A DNA stretch of 64,000 nucleotides from Actinomycetes bacterium (GTDB lineage: Bacteria; Actinomycetota; Acidimicrobiia; Acidimicrobiales; Microtrichaceae), in assembly GCA_024222295.1 (NCBI GenBank), contig JAAEPF010000002.1, positions 62,001 through 126,000 of the forward strand, read 5' to 3'. Below the pieces are notes generated by a model that was not told where the DNA came from, did no database searches, and saw only the letters and a list, made by a program, of their open reading frames with translations. Of this stretch, positions 33,735-41,931 are shown piece after piece. Position numbers and translations under genes: made by a program. Position 1 is the stretch's first letter; the number at the start of each line of letters is the position of its first letter.

Positions 33735-35306
33735 GTGGCAGGGAACGAACGACCCCCGAGACCGCAGCGGCCCGGTCCCGGCGAGGATCCTGAGCCGACC
33801 GTGCGGCGACGCCCCCGAGAGTCTCCGTCGAAACGGCGCTGGCCCCGGGTGCTCGTCGGCGTACTCGCGGTCATCGTCGTGCTGGCCGCCGCCGTGGCCG
33901 GCTACGGCTGGTGGACCTACCAGAAGGTCGACCGGATCGACCTCGACCTCGCCGAAACAGTCTCCGGAGAACCGCGCAACTACCTCGTGATCGGCTCCGA
34001 CAGCCGCTCGGAGATCACCAGCGACGATCCGATGGCCGGCGTGATGCTGGGCGACGAGGTCCCCGGCGGGCAGCGTTCCGACAGCATCGCCGTGCTGCGT
34101 GTCGACCCCGGCAGCGACCGGATCGACGTGCTTTCGATCCCGCGTGACCTGTGGGTCACGTTGCCCGACGGCCAGAAGCAGAGGATCAACTCGGCGTATG
34201 CCGACTCGACACAGACCCTCATCGACACCATCAGTGACAACCTCGGCATACCGATCCACCACTTCGCCGAAGTCGACTTCAACGGCTTCCAGCGGCTGAT
34301 CGACACCCTCGGTGGCGTGCCCATGTACTTCGACACCGAGGTCCGCGACGCGAACTCCGGACTGCGCATCGACTCCACCGGATGCGTCGTTCTCGACGGC
34401 CAACAGGGCCTCGCATTCGCCCGCTCACGACACCTGCAGTACCGCACCGATGCCGGCTGGAAGAGCGACGGTTCCGGCGACCTCGGCCGGATGACCCGAC
34501 AGCAGACGCTCATGCGGGCGGCGCTCGCCAAGTCCCGCACACTGGGCCTCGGTGACGTGGCGAAGCTCACGAGCCTCGTCAACGCAGGTCTCGAGTCGAC
34601 AAAGGTCGACTCCGGGCTCGGGTTCAGGGACATCCTCGCCCTCGGCGAGCGGTTCTCCGACTTCGACCCCCAGCGTCTGCAGACACACGTCCTGGCAGTC
34701 GAGCCACACACCACCAGCGGAGGCGCGGCCGTCCTGTTGCTCGATGAGGCAGCCAGCGCTGCGACCCTGGAGTTCTTCCGCGGGGTCGGTGCCCCTGGCG
34801 TCGTCACGACAACCACCGTTCCGCCCCCGAGCCCGTCCGACATAACCGTGTCCATCTACAACGGCGGCGGTGTCGACGGCGAGGCCCGGCGGGTCAGCTA
34901 CGTACTCGACAGCGGCGGTTTCGGACTCGACGCAGTTGAGACCGCACAGGACGAGGTATCGCGCACAACGGTGTCCCATGCGCCAGGCGCCCAGCGGATG
35001 GCCCAGCTCGTGGCATCGTGGCTCGGTCCGACACCTGGGATCCTCGAAGACGAGGACCTGTCGCCAGGCCAGGTGACCATCGAGCTCGGCAGCGACTTCC
35101 GCACGGTGGCAGAACCCCCCGAAGTCAACGAGCCGGCCGACACGACGAACACCACCACGGCCCCGGTCACAGCGCCGGCCGAGGAGCCCGTTGGCGCCGG
35201 AGATGGCAGCGCCGGGTCGACAACGGCCGGTCCATCGACAACCACGACCACCACCCAACCGGGCTGGGCTCCCGGAGTGGCACCCGAGGGCGTCGTCTGC
35301 ACCTGA
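33735..35306 (+). CDS. LytR-CpsA-Psr (LCP) family cell-wall ligase
   Basis: 523 aa. Basic, Pro-rich cytoplasmic tail, membrane anchor (about 38-58), LCP domain (RSDSIAVLRVDP, LSIPRDLWVTLPDG, GQQGLAFARSRH with the conserved Arg/Asp residues), then a LytR_C domain (about 370-455, SDITVSIYNGGGVDGEARRVS) and a Thr/Pro-rich tail. LCP enzymes attach lipid-linked polymers such as arabinogalactan or teichoic-type glycans to peptidoglycan. GTG start 33735; a TACGGT box lies 9 nt upstream. Confidence 0.92.
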   Translation: MAGNERPPRPQRPGPGEDPEPTVRRRPRESPSKRRWPRVLVGVLAVIVVLAAAVAGYGWWTYQKVDRIDLDLAETVSGEPRNYLVIGSDSRSEITSDDPMAGVMLGDEVPGGQRSDSIAVLRVDPGSDRIDVLSIPRDLWVTLPDGQKQRINSAYADSTQTLIDTISDNLGIPIHHFAEVDFNGFQRLIDTLGGVPMYFDTEVRDANSGLRIDSTGCVVLDGQQGLAFARSRHLQYRTDAGWKSDGSGDLGRMTRQQTLMRAALAKSRTLGLGDVAKLTSLVNAGLESTKVDSGLGFRDILALGERFSDFDPQRLQTHVLAVEPHTTSGGAAVLLLDEAASAATLEFFRGVGAPGVVTTTTVPPPSPSDITVSIYNGGGVDGEARRVSYVLDSGGFGLDAVETAQDEVSRTTVSHAPGAQRMAQLVASWLGPTPGILEDEDLSPGQVTIELGSDFRTVAEPPEVNEPADTTNTTTAPVTAPAEEPVGAGDGSAGSTTAGPSTTTTTTQPGWAPGVAPEGVVCT

Positions 35307-35363
35307 TCCGATGGCCGGGGGCCATCACTTGAAAACCCGGCTGCGGCGACAAGACTGCTCGCC

Positions 35364-37106
35364 GTGAGCGACACCCAGATCATGGTCGGCCTCGCCGCGA
35401 TCGTCGTGCTGGGAGTCGGCGCCCAATCGATCGCTCGGCGCCGCTCCTTCCCATCATTGCTGCTGTTGCTGCCGTTCGGACTCCTGGCCGGAAGCGTCCT
35501 CGACCTGGTGGACCCCGAGGAGCTGTTCGGGGACACTCTCTTCCCGGGGGTCACGATGCTGGTCGGACTGCTCTTGTTCCAGTCCGGGCTCCAGCTGCGC
35601 ATCAAGGACCTGCCCAAGATGGCGCGCGGCCCGGTAATCCGCCTCACGGTGATCGGTGTCATCGTGACCTTTCTGGCCAGCGCGGCCGCCGTCTACTTCA
35701 TCATCGGAATCAGTTCCGACCTGTCGCTGCTCACAGGGGCGATCCTCGTGGTCAGTGGCCCGACCGTCATAGGTCCGCTGCTGCGCACCGTGCGACCCCG
35801 CGAACCCACCGGCGCCATCCTGCGTTGGGAGGGCACGATGCTCGACCCGATCGGAGCGAGTCTCGGCGTGGTTGTGCTCAACCTCGTGCTCGCATCGGAG
35901 CGACTGGGGCTGCATCCGGTGATGCAGATGGGCGGCCGGCTCCTTCTTGGCGTGGGGGTCGGCGCAGCGTTCGGCATCCTGCTCGTGTTCCTGATGTCGC
36001 GCTTCTACATCTCCGACAGCATGGAAGCCGCGGTCGCCCTGCTGTTCGCAGTCGCAGCATTCACCACCGCCGAACTGTTCCTGTCAGAGGCAGGCTTGTT
36101 CGCCACAGTCGTGCTCGGAGTAGTTGCGGCGAACCAGCCGATAGTGCCGACATCACGCATTTCGGGCTTCGGCGAGACACTCGAGGTGCTGATCATCGGC
36201 TCGCTTTTCATAGTGCTCGGCGCGCTCGTGGACGTCGGCGACATGCTCAGCTTCGGCTGGCGCATCCCGCTGCTGGTGGCTGCGCTGGTGGTGGTCGTTC
36301 GACCGGTCGCGGTGGGGCTTTCGATGATCGGTTCGCAGATCGGCTGGCGCGACCGTGCCCTGATCGCCTGGGTTGACCCCAGGGGCGTGGTTGCCGCGGC
36401 GACCGCGGCAGCCTTCGCCGGTTCGCTGGCGTCGGCCGGACTCGACGCGGACTTCCTGCTCCCGGTGGTCTTCGGCGTGGTCCTCGGAGCCGGAGTGGTG
36501 TACGGCTTGTCAGCGGGGCTGGTGGCCGGCTTGCTCGGCGTCCGGCTACCGCCACCGCAGGGGGTCGTTCTCGTGGGCAACGACGCCTGGATGGTGGACA
36601 TGGCGCGATGCTTCCGGGATCTCGACGTGTCGGTGCTCCTGATCACATCCAACCCGGAAGTGAAGATCGAAGGTCGACAGGAGGATGTGCCGACCGCATC
36701 GCTGCTCGACCCCGACTCCGACCTGCGCTCGCGCATCACCGACACAGGAGCCGCAAAGGCCGTGGTGAGCCTGCACGCCGGGCTCACCGAGAACCTGGTG
36801 ACCGCGATGCTGATCGAGCGACTCGGCCGCCGCCATGTGCACCGGGTGCTGCACGGGGAGGAATCGCTCGTGGAACGGCGCCTCGAGGCGGCGGCAACAG
36901 CACTCGCCTTCGGACCCGATGTCACCGACACAGATGTGGGCCACCTGATTGCCGACGGCGGGCAGGTGCGGGTACTCGATGACGACGATCTGGCTGATGC
37001 CCTGGTGGTCGCTGCGGTCACGCCGGCGGGGCACGTCAACCTGCACCCGTATCACGAGAAGCCGAGGCCTGATGATCGCTGCATCGGCATCACTGCGGGT
37101 GCGTAG
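35364..37106 (+). CDS. CPA1-type Na+/H+ antiporter with C-terminal nucleotide-binding-like domain
   Basis: 580 aa. Residues 1-395 form about 12 membrane helices of the Na/H-exchanger family with conserved acidic positions (WEGTMLDPIGASLG; WVDPRGVVAAATAAAFA). The C-terminal part (about 397-520, GVVLVGNDAWMVDMARCFRDLDVSVLLIT) looks like a TrkA-N/RCK Rossmann domain that may gate transport by nucleotide or ion binding. GTG start preceded by AAGACT and 7 nt. Confidence 0.85.
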   Translation: MSDTQIMVGLAAIVVLGVGAQSIARRRSFPSLLLLLPFGLLAGSVLDLVDPEELFGDTLFPGVTMLVGLLLFQSGLQLRIKDLPKMARGPVIRLTVIGVIVTFLASAAAVYFIIGISSDLSLLTGAILVVSGPTVIGPLLRTVRPREPTGAILRWEGTMLDPIGASLGVVVLNLVLASERLGLHPVMQMGGRLLLGVGVGAAFGILLVFLMSRFYISDSMEAAVALLFAVAAFTTAELFLSEAGLFATVVLGVVAANQPIVPTSRISGFGETLEVLIIGSLFIVLGALVDVGDMLSFGWRIPLLVAALVVVVRPVAVGLSMIGSQIGWRDRALIAWVDPRGVVAAATAAAFAGSLASAGLDADFLLPVVFGVVLGAGVVYGLSAGLVAGLLGVRLPPPQGVVLVGNDAWMVDMARCFRDLDVSVLLITSNPEVKIEGRQEDVPTASLLDPDSDLRSRITDTGAAKAVVSLHAGLTENLVTAMLIERLGRRHVHRVLHGEESLVERRLEAAATALAFGPDVTDTDVGHLIADGGQVRVLDDDDLADALVVAAVTPAGHVNLHPYHEKPRPDDRCIGITAGA

Positions 37107-37194
37107 TTGGCGACTGGCGAACACACATGCCACTCCCCATGCCCTGCCCGCTTCGTCGGGAGCCGGCCGGGTCAGGATGCAGCGGCGGTGGCGG

Positions 37195-37269
37195 TGGCGC
37201 CCCCGGCAGGATTCGAACCTGCGCACATGGCTCCGGAGGCCAATGCTCTATCCCCTGAGCTACGGGGGC
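37195..37269 (-). tRNA. tRNA-Arg (anticodon CCG)
   Basis: 75 nt including an encoded CCA. Acceptor arms GCCCCCG/CGGGGGC, D-arm GCTC/GAGC, anticodon loop CTCCGGA (anticodon CCG, reading CGG), T-arm GCAGG-TTCGAAT-CCTGC. The outermost anticodon-stem pair is T-T, the rest pair well. It lies 466 bp from, and opposite in strand to, argS, which charges it. Confidence 0.95.
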
Positions 37270-37382
37270 TCGGGTCTGCGAATCGTAGCGGTTCGCCTTG
37301 ATACGCCGGGAACCCGATCCTGGCGGTCGCGCGTGCTGTCGGGTGAGTGACGACACGGCCGTGGGCCCGGGCGGTCGGGGCT

Positions 37383-37697
37383 GTGGTACACACCACTTGT
37401 GCTTGCCGACATCCAGATGCCCCCGACGTCGAACTCGTGCGAACCACTCCCGAGTTCACACCCGACACGGTCCTGCCGGCGCTGCTCGAGTCACACGAGA
37501 TCGCATCCGGCGCCTGGGGTCGCCTTCGCGTGCTGGTAGGTCAGGTGAAGTTCGTGTCCGAGGACGACGGGGAGTCGCGCGACCTGGCTGAGGGAGACGT
37601 CCAGATCGTGCCGCCCGGGCTCGTCCATCACGTGGAACTCGCGGGCCATTCAAGGTTCTGCATCGAATTCCACCGAGCCGGCTCGCAAACGGGCTGA
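37383..37697 (+). CDS. DUF1971/TehB-like cupin protein
   Basis: About 104 aa. VELVRTTPEFTPDTVLPALLESHE ... GAWGRLRVLVGQVKF ... VQIVPPGLVHHVELAGHSRFCIEFHR is the DUF1971 pattern (the cupin domain near TehB/YeaR). A small metal-binding beta barrel; its reaction is unknown. The start is uncertain: GTG 37383 fits homologues that have about 10-15 residues before VELV; GTG 37347 and 37437 are alternatives. Confidence 0.72.
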   Translation: MVHTTCACRHPDAPDVELVRTTPEFTPDTVLPALLESHEIASGAWGRLRVLVGQVKFVSEDDGESRDLAEGDVQIVPPGLVHHVELAGHSRFCIEFHRAGSQTG

Positions 37698-37734
37698 AGC
37701 CCGCGCCGGCGGCACCGGTACCATCGCCCCTGCC

Positions 37735-39366
37735 ATGAGTTCCGACACGCCACTCGCCCCTGACGCGATCCGCAACGCGATTCACGCCGTCCTGGTGCCC
37801 CTCGGGCTGGACGGGGTGCCGGAGTCACCCGAAGGCGTCCATCTGGAGAAGCCGGCGATTGCCGATCACGGCGACTTCTCGACCAACACGGCCTTGGCAC
37901 TCGGCAAGCGCAACGGGCGCAATCCGCGCGACCTGGCAACCGAGCTGGCCGAAGCGCTGCGCTCCGCCGGCATACCGCACGTCGCCGACGTGGAGATAGC
38001 CGGACCGGGATTCGTCAACTTCCGTCTCGAGCCGTCGTGGCTGCAAGAGTTGCTGCCCGTCGTGGTCGCGGCCGGACCGGACTACGGGCGCAGCAGCCTG
38101 GGCGACGGGCGTAGGGTGCTCGTGGAGTTCGTGTCGGCCAACCCGACCGGCCCTGTACATGCCGGACACGCCCGCGGCGCAACCTACGGGGATGCCCTGG
38201 CCCGGCTGCTGGGGTTCGCCGGATTCGATGTCGGGCGCGAGTTCTACATCAACGACCGTGGCGTGCAGATGCTCACGTTCGCGACGAGTCTTGAGGCTCG
38301 CGCCGCCGGCCAGGAGCCACCCGAGGGTGGATACCTGGGCCAGTACGTGGCCGACTGGGCGCAGCTCATGCCGGCTGGTGCCGATCCGCTCGAGTGGGGC
38401 TACGCACACGCGCTCGGCGACCAGCGCAGGGTGCTCGAGTTGCTCAACGTGCACTTCGACCACTGGTTCTCGGAACGCGACATGGTGGCTTCTGGCGCGA
38501 TCGAGCAGACACTGGCGGACCTGCGGGAGAGGGGAGTGGTCGACGATCGCGACGGGGCGGTGTGGCTGCGGTCGACCGACTTCGGAGACGACAAGGACCG
38601 GGTGCTGGTCAAGAGCGATGGCGAGTTCACCTACCTACTGCCGGACATCGCCTACCACCGTGACAAGTACAGCCGCGGCTGGGACGTGCTGGTTGACGTG
38701 CTCGGCGCCGACCATCACGGCTACGTCGCGCGCATGAAAGCTGCCGCCGAAGCCCTGGGCCATCCCCCGGACGACCTCGAGATGGTGATCACGCAGCTGG
38801 TGCGCCTCGAACGCGACGGGGAGGAAGTGAAGATCTCGAAGCGGTCCGGTGACCTGGTGACGCTCGAGGAGCTGATCGACGAGATCGGTCCCGACGCGGT
38901 GCGACTCACCTACCTGCTCCAGTCGATCGACTCGCCACAGACCGTGGACCTCGACCTGGCCATCGCTGAATCCAACGAGAACCCGGTGTTCTATGTGCAG
39001 ATGGCCAACGCCCGGCTCAACTCGATCGGCCGCGTGGCCGCCGAACGGGGAGTCGAGCGCCTGCCGCTGGCCGACGCAGATATCTCCCTGTTGGTACACG
39101 AACGCGAGCTTGCGGTGCTGCGGGCCCTGCAGGAGCTACCGGCAACGGTCGAGCTGGCCGCCCGCGAGCGGGCGCCACACAAGGTCACCACATGGGTGCG
39201 CGACCTGGCCGCGTCGGTGCACGGCTTCTACCACGATTGCCCGATCCTCTCGCCCGACACGCCAGATGACTTGCGCCAGGCTCGCTTGTGGTTGGCGGAG
39301 TCGGCCCGCATCGGCCTGCGCGTGGGTCTCGATCTGCTCGGTGTGGACGCGCCGGAGTCGATGTGA
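37735..39366 (+). CDS. argS: Arginine--tRNA ligase
   Basis: 543 aa class I synthetase. N-terminal Arg-tRNA-synt_N domain, HIGH-like VHAGHARGATYGDALARLL, YINDRGVQM, and a KMSKS-equivalent VKISKRSGDLVTL; the C-terminal DALR anticodon-binding domain ends near residue 540. It charges tRNA-Arg, one gene of which lies just upstream. The stop overlaps lysA (GTGA), the same argS-lysA order as in Mycobacterium. Confidence 0.97.
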   Translation: MSSDTPLAPDAIRNAIHAVLVPLGLDGVPESPEGVHLEKPAIADHGDFSTNTALALGKRNGRNPRDLATELAEALRSAGIPHVADVEIAGPGFVNFRLEPSWLQELLPVVVAAGPDYGRSSLGDGRRVLVEFVSANPTGPVHAGHARGATYGDALARLLGFAGFDVGREFYINDRGVQMLTFATSLEARAAGQEPPEGGYLGQYVADWAQLMPAGADPLEWGYAHALGDQRRVLELLNVHFDHWFSERDMVASGAIEQTLADLRERGVVDDRDGAVWLRSTDFGDDKDRVLVKSDGEFTYLLPDIAYHRDKYSRGWDVLVDVLGADHHGYVARMKAAAEALGHPPDDLEMVITQLVRLERDGEEVKISKRSGDLVTLEELIDEIGPDAVRLTYLLQSIDSPQTVDLDLAIAESNENPVFYVQMANARLNSIGRVAAERGVERLPLADADISLLVHERELAVLRALQELPATVELAARERAPHKVTTWVRDLAASVHGFYHDCPILSPDTPDDLRQARLWLAESARIGLRVGLDLLGVDAPESM

Positions 39367-40637
39367 GCGCGCTGCCGCCGGGGTTGTTGCCAGACACGGC
39401 ATCCGTTGCCGAAGACGGTCGGGTCTCGATCGGGGGTGTCGACCTGATCGACGTCGCGCACGACTTCGGCACCCCGTTGTTCGTCTACGACGAGGCACAT
39501 CTGCGAGCCCGTGCCGCAGAGGCCGTGGAGGCTCTCGGCTCCGACGGGGCGATCTACGCGACCAAGGCGTTCCTGTGTCGGTCCATGGCCCGACTCGTGC
39601 ACGAAGAAGGCATGCGGCTCGACGTCGCAACTGGTGGTGAGTTGGCCGTGGCGCTCGCGGCCGGCGTACCCGCTGACCGTCTCGTGATGCACGGCAACAA
39701 CAAGGCGGTGTGGGAGCTGCGCGCCGCCCTCGACTCCGGCGTCGGGCGGGTCGTGGTCGACTGCATCGAGGAGTTCCACCGGATCGAGGCCCTCGTTGCT
39801 GAGGGGCTTCCCGCACCCAGGGTGTTGTTGCGGGTCAATCCGGGCATCGAGGTCCACACCCACGAGCACGTGCAGACCGGCAACCTCGACTCCAAGTTCG
39901 GTTTCCCGCTGTCCACCGGCCAGGCCCACGAGGCCGTACAGGCTGCGCGTGCATCGGACGCGATGGAGGTCGTCGGGCTGCACATGCACATCGGGTCACA
40001 GGTCTTCAGCGTGGAGAACTTCCTGGAGGGCCTCCGCTCGGTGGCTCCCTTCGTGCGCTCCGAGGGGCTCCCCGAGCTGATCGTCGGTGGCGGCCTGGGT
40101 GTGGCCTATGTCGAGGGCGAAGAGGCGCCGACCATCTCGGCATGGGCGGGTGCCATCGTGCGGACGTGTCGTGAGGCCGGCATTGAGGCCGCCATCTCGG
40201 CCGAGCCCGGCAGGTCCATCGCGGCGCAGGCCGCCGTGACGCTCTACTCGGTGGGCGCGGTGAAGTTCATTCCCGGCATCCGCACATACGTGGCCGTCGA
40301 CGGTGGCATGAGCGACAACCCGCGCCCCGTGCTTTACGGCTCGGGCTACGAGACGTTCCTGCCGCGAGCCGGCCAGGCCGAGCGCGAGTTGCCGGTGCGT
40401 CTGGTCGGCAAGCACTGCGAGTCCGGCGACGTGATCGTGCGCGAGGGCCGCCTGCCCGGTGACCTCGCTGTCGGCGACATCGTGGCCACGCCGGTGACCG
40501 GTGCATACGGGCATTCGATGGGTAGCAACTACAACAAGGTCCTGCGCCCCGCCGTGGTCTTCGTGCGTGACAGCGAGGCCCGCCTCGTGGTCCGCCGCGA
40601 GACCATCGCGGACCTCCTCTCCACCGACGTCGGCTGA
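39363..40637 (+). CDS. lysA: Diaminopimelate decarboxylase
   Basis: 424 aa, fold-type III PLP enzyme making L-lysine from meso-diaminopimelate. PLP Lys in AIYATKAFLC, HMHIGSQVFS, the Gly-rich LIVGGGLGVAY phosphate loop, EPGRSIAAQA, and the active-site GKHCESGDVI. The GTG start overlaps the argS stop. The product is needed for protein synthesis, while the substrate is also a peptidoglycan precursor. Confidence 0.96.
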   Translation: MSALPPGLLPDTASVAEDGRVSIGGVDLIDVAHDFGTPLFVYDEAHLRARAAEAVEALGSDGAIYATKAFLCRSMARLVHEEGMRLDVATGGELAVALAAGVPADRLVMHGNNKAVWELRAALDSGVGRVVVDCIEEFHRIEALVAEGLPAPRVLLRVNPGIEVHTHEHVQTGNLDSKFGFPLSTGQAHEAVQAARASDAMEVVGLHMHIGSQVFSVENFLEGLRSVAPFVRSEGLPELIVGGGLGVAYVEGEEAPTISAWAGAIVRTCREAGIEAAISAEPGRSIAAQAAVTLYSVGAVKFIPGIRTYVAVDGGMSDNPRPVLYGSGYETFLPRAGQAERELPVRLVGKHCESGDVIVREGRLPGDLAVGDIVATPVTGAYGHSMGSNYNKVLRPAVVFVRDSEARLVVRRETIADLLSTDVG

Positions 40638-40667
40638 GCCCGCCCCGTCGACCCCCGCCCATGCGCG

Positions 40668-40764
40668 GCTCGCGTGTGCTGAGCCACTCATCCTGCTTTC
40701 GCGAGGCGACTCGCGTCGTATCGACGCGGAGCTACTCAAGAAGGGAGGTTGAGTGGCACAGCAC
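40668..40764. repeat. Upstream copy of a ~97-bp diverged direct repeat
   Basis: This 97-bp segment matches 41776-41871 at roughly two thirds of positions by hand alignment; shared blocks are GCTCGC..TGTG, CACTCA, AGGCG, ACTC, GGAGG, TGAGT and AGCAC. Its ends carry an inverted pair GCCACTCA/TGAGTGGC, and it contains a CGCGAG/CTCGCG hairpin (40700-40715). It lies between lysA and the AbiEi/DUF559 gene. Confidence 0.6.
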
Positions 40765-40819
40765 AGACCGGGTCGCGCGACCCGTTGTGGTGAGCGAGCA
40801 CCGATGTGATCGTCGCAGC

Positions 40820-41755
40820 ATGCAGTCGTCGATCGTCGCCATCGAGGAACTCGCACACACGCAGATGGGCCGTTTCTCCCGGAGCCAGGTCGCTGGGCTG
40901 GATGCGCGTGGCCGCGTGCTCGTCCAGTCGCAATTGCGTGCACACAAATGGCGTCGTGAGACCTCACGGGTGCTGTCGCTTCCCGGCGCACCAAGAAGCA
41001 GGCGCGGGTCGATGTGGACCGCCGTATTGCATCTCGGACCGACCTCGGCACTCAGCCATTTCAGCTCGGCGCGGCTTCACGGGCTACCGGTAGCCGACGA
41101 CCAGCCCGACAGCGTGATTCTTCCTGCGGGCGCCAACAGGTCGGTACCGGGCTTCACGGTCCACCAGCGAACGGATCTGGTTGATGGTCATCTCACAACG
41201 GTGAGGAGGTTGCGCTGCACCAACGTGGAGCGGACTCTGTTCGACCTCGGAGGCATGGTTTCAGCCTCCCGCATGGACGCCTGGCTGGATCAGCTGACCG
41301 CCGAGCGCCGGGTCGACCCCGTAGAAGTGGCGATGCTGGTGCAGCAGCTGAGGCGGCAGGGCAAACACTCAGTGCCTGCCTTGGTGCACTCACTGTCCCG
41401 CCGACTCGGCGGCGCAGGCCTGGCCCAAGGAGCACTCGAGGTCCGGCTGCTGGAGGCGGTGCGACGCTCTGGCCTGCCAGACGGTGTGGCGCAGTTCCCG
41501 CACCCGGGACGCCCGGACGGCGGCGAGTTCGTTGACCGGGCATGGCCGGAGGCCCGTCTCATCGTGGAGGCCGACGGGCGGGTCTGGCACGACCGGATCC
41601 AGGCGGCGTCCACCGACGCCCGCCGTGACCGCGCCGCCGCGGCAGCGGGCTTCCTCACCATCAGGCTCAGGCACGAGGACCTGGTGGGCGACCAGGCTGG
41701 GACCGCGATCGAGCTCGCGGAGATCTACTGCCGACGCGTCCGCGACGTGGCCTGA
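40820..41755 (+). CDS. AbiEi-like antitoxin domain fused to DUF559 (Vsr-like nuclease fold)
   Basis: 311 aa. N-terminal part (about 1-90) resembles the AbiEi winged-helix antitoxin type seen in many actinobacterial proteins. The C-terminal part has FVDRAWPEARLIVEADGRVWH (Asp239, Glu250, Asp252) and a DARRDRAAAAAGF...RLRHEDL end, the DUF559/very-short-patch-repair-like arrangement. No AbiEii-type toxin gene is adjacent. It is flanked by diverged direct repeats and interrupts the lysA-hom order found in Mycobacterium. It may be a domesticated or mobile accessory gene; that is inference. Confidence 0.75.
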   Translation: MQSSIVAIEELAHTQMGRFSRSQVAGLDARGRVLVQSQLRAHKWRRETSRVLSLPGAPRSRRGSMWTAVLHLGPTSALSHFSSARLHGLPVADDQPDSVILPAGANRSVPGFTVHQRTDLVDGHLTTVRRLRCTNVERTLFDLGGMVSASRMDAWLDQLTAERRVDPVEVAMLVQQLRRQGKHSVPALVHSLSRRLGGAGLAQGALEVRLLEAVRRSGLPDGVAQFPHPGRPDGGEFVDRAWPEARLIVEADGRVWHDRIQAASTDARRDRAAAAAGFLTIRLRHEDLVGDQAGTAIELAEIYCRRVRDVA

Positions 41756-41775
41756 GCAGGCCTTCTGGTTGGGGC

Positions 41776-41871
41776 GCTCGCTGTGATGGCTCACTCAGCC
41801 TTGTTTCTGAAGGCGCTCGGAGCCGCTCGAACGCTCAGCCACTCGGGAAAGGAGGCTGAGTAGGAGAGCAC
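41776..41871. repeat. Downstream copy of the ~97-bp diverged direct repeat
   Basis: 96 bp, partner of 40668-40764. It contains CTCAGCC ... GGCTGAG as a possible hairpin. It lies between the AbiEi/DUF559 gene and hom. Confidence 0.6.
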
Positions 41872-41918
41872 GGGGGTGGGTGAGAGGAACGCGTTCGGGG
41901 GTGCGGGTTGGGGGCCGG

Positions 41919-41924
41919 TACCGT
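41919..41924 (+). promoter_or_regulatory. -10 box for hom (leaderless)
   Basis: TACCGT, 7 nt (GGCGGGC), GTG 41932. An alternative in-frame GTG at 41923 lies inside this box, which argues against it as the start. Confidence 0.45.
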
Positions 41925-41931
41925 GGCGGGC

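Noticed and set aside
32841-34403. 520-codon frame joining the methyltransferase with sequence opposite the LCP gene
   Set aside because: The upstream part is a shadow of the LCP gene; the methyltransferase begins at ATG 33635.
40820-41755. Classic AbiE toxin-antitoxin pair
   Set aside because: Only an AbiEi-like domain is present; no AbiEii nucleotidyltransferase gene lies next to it.
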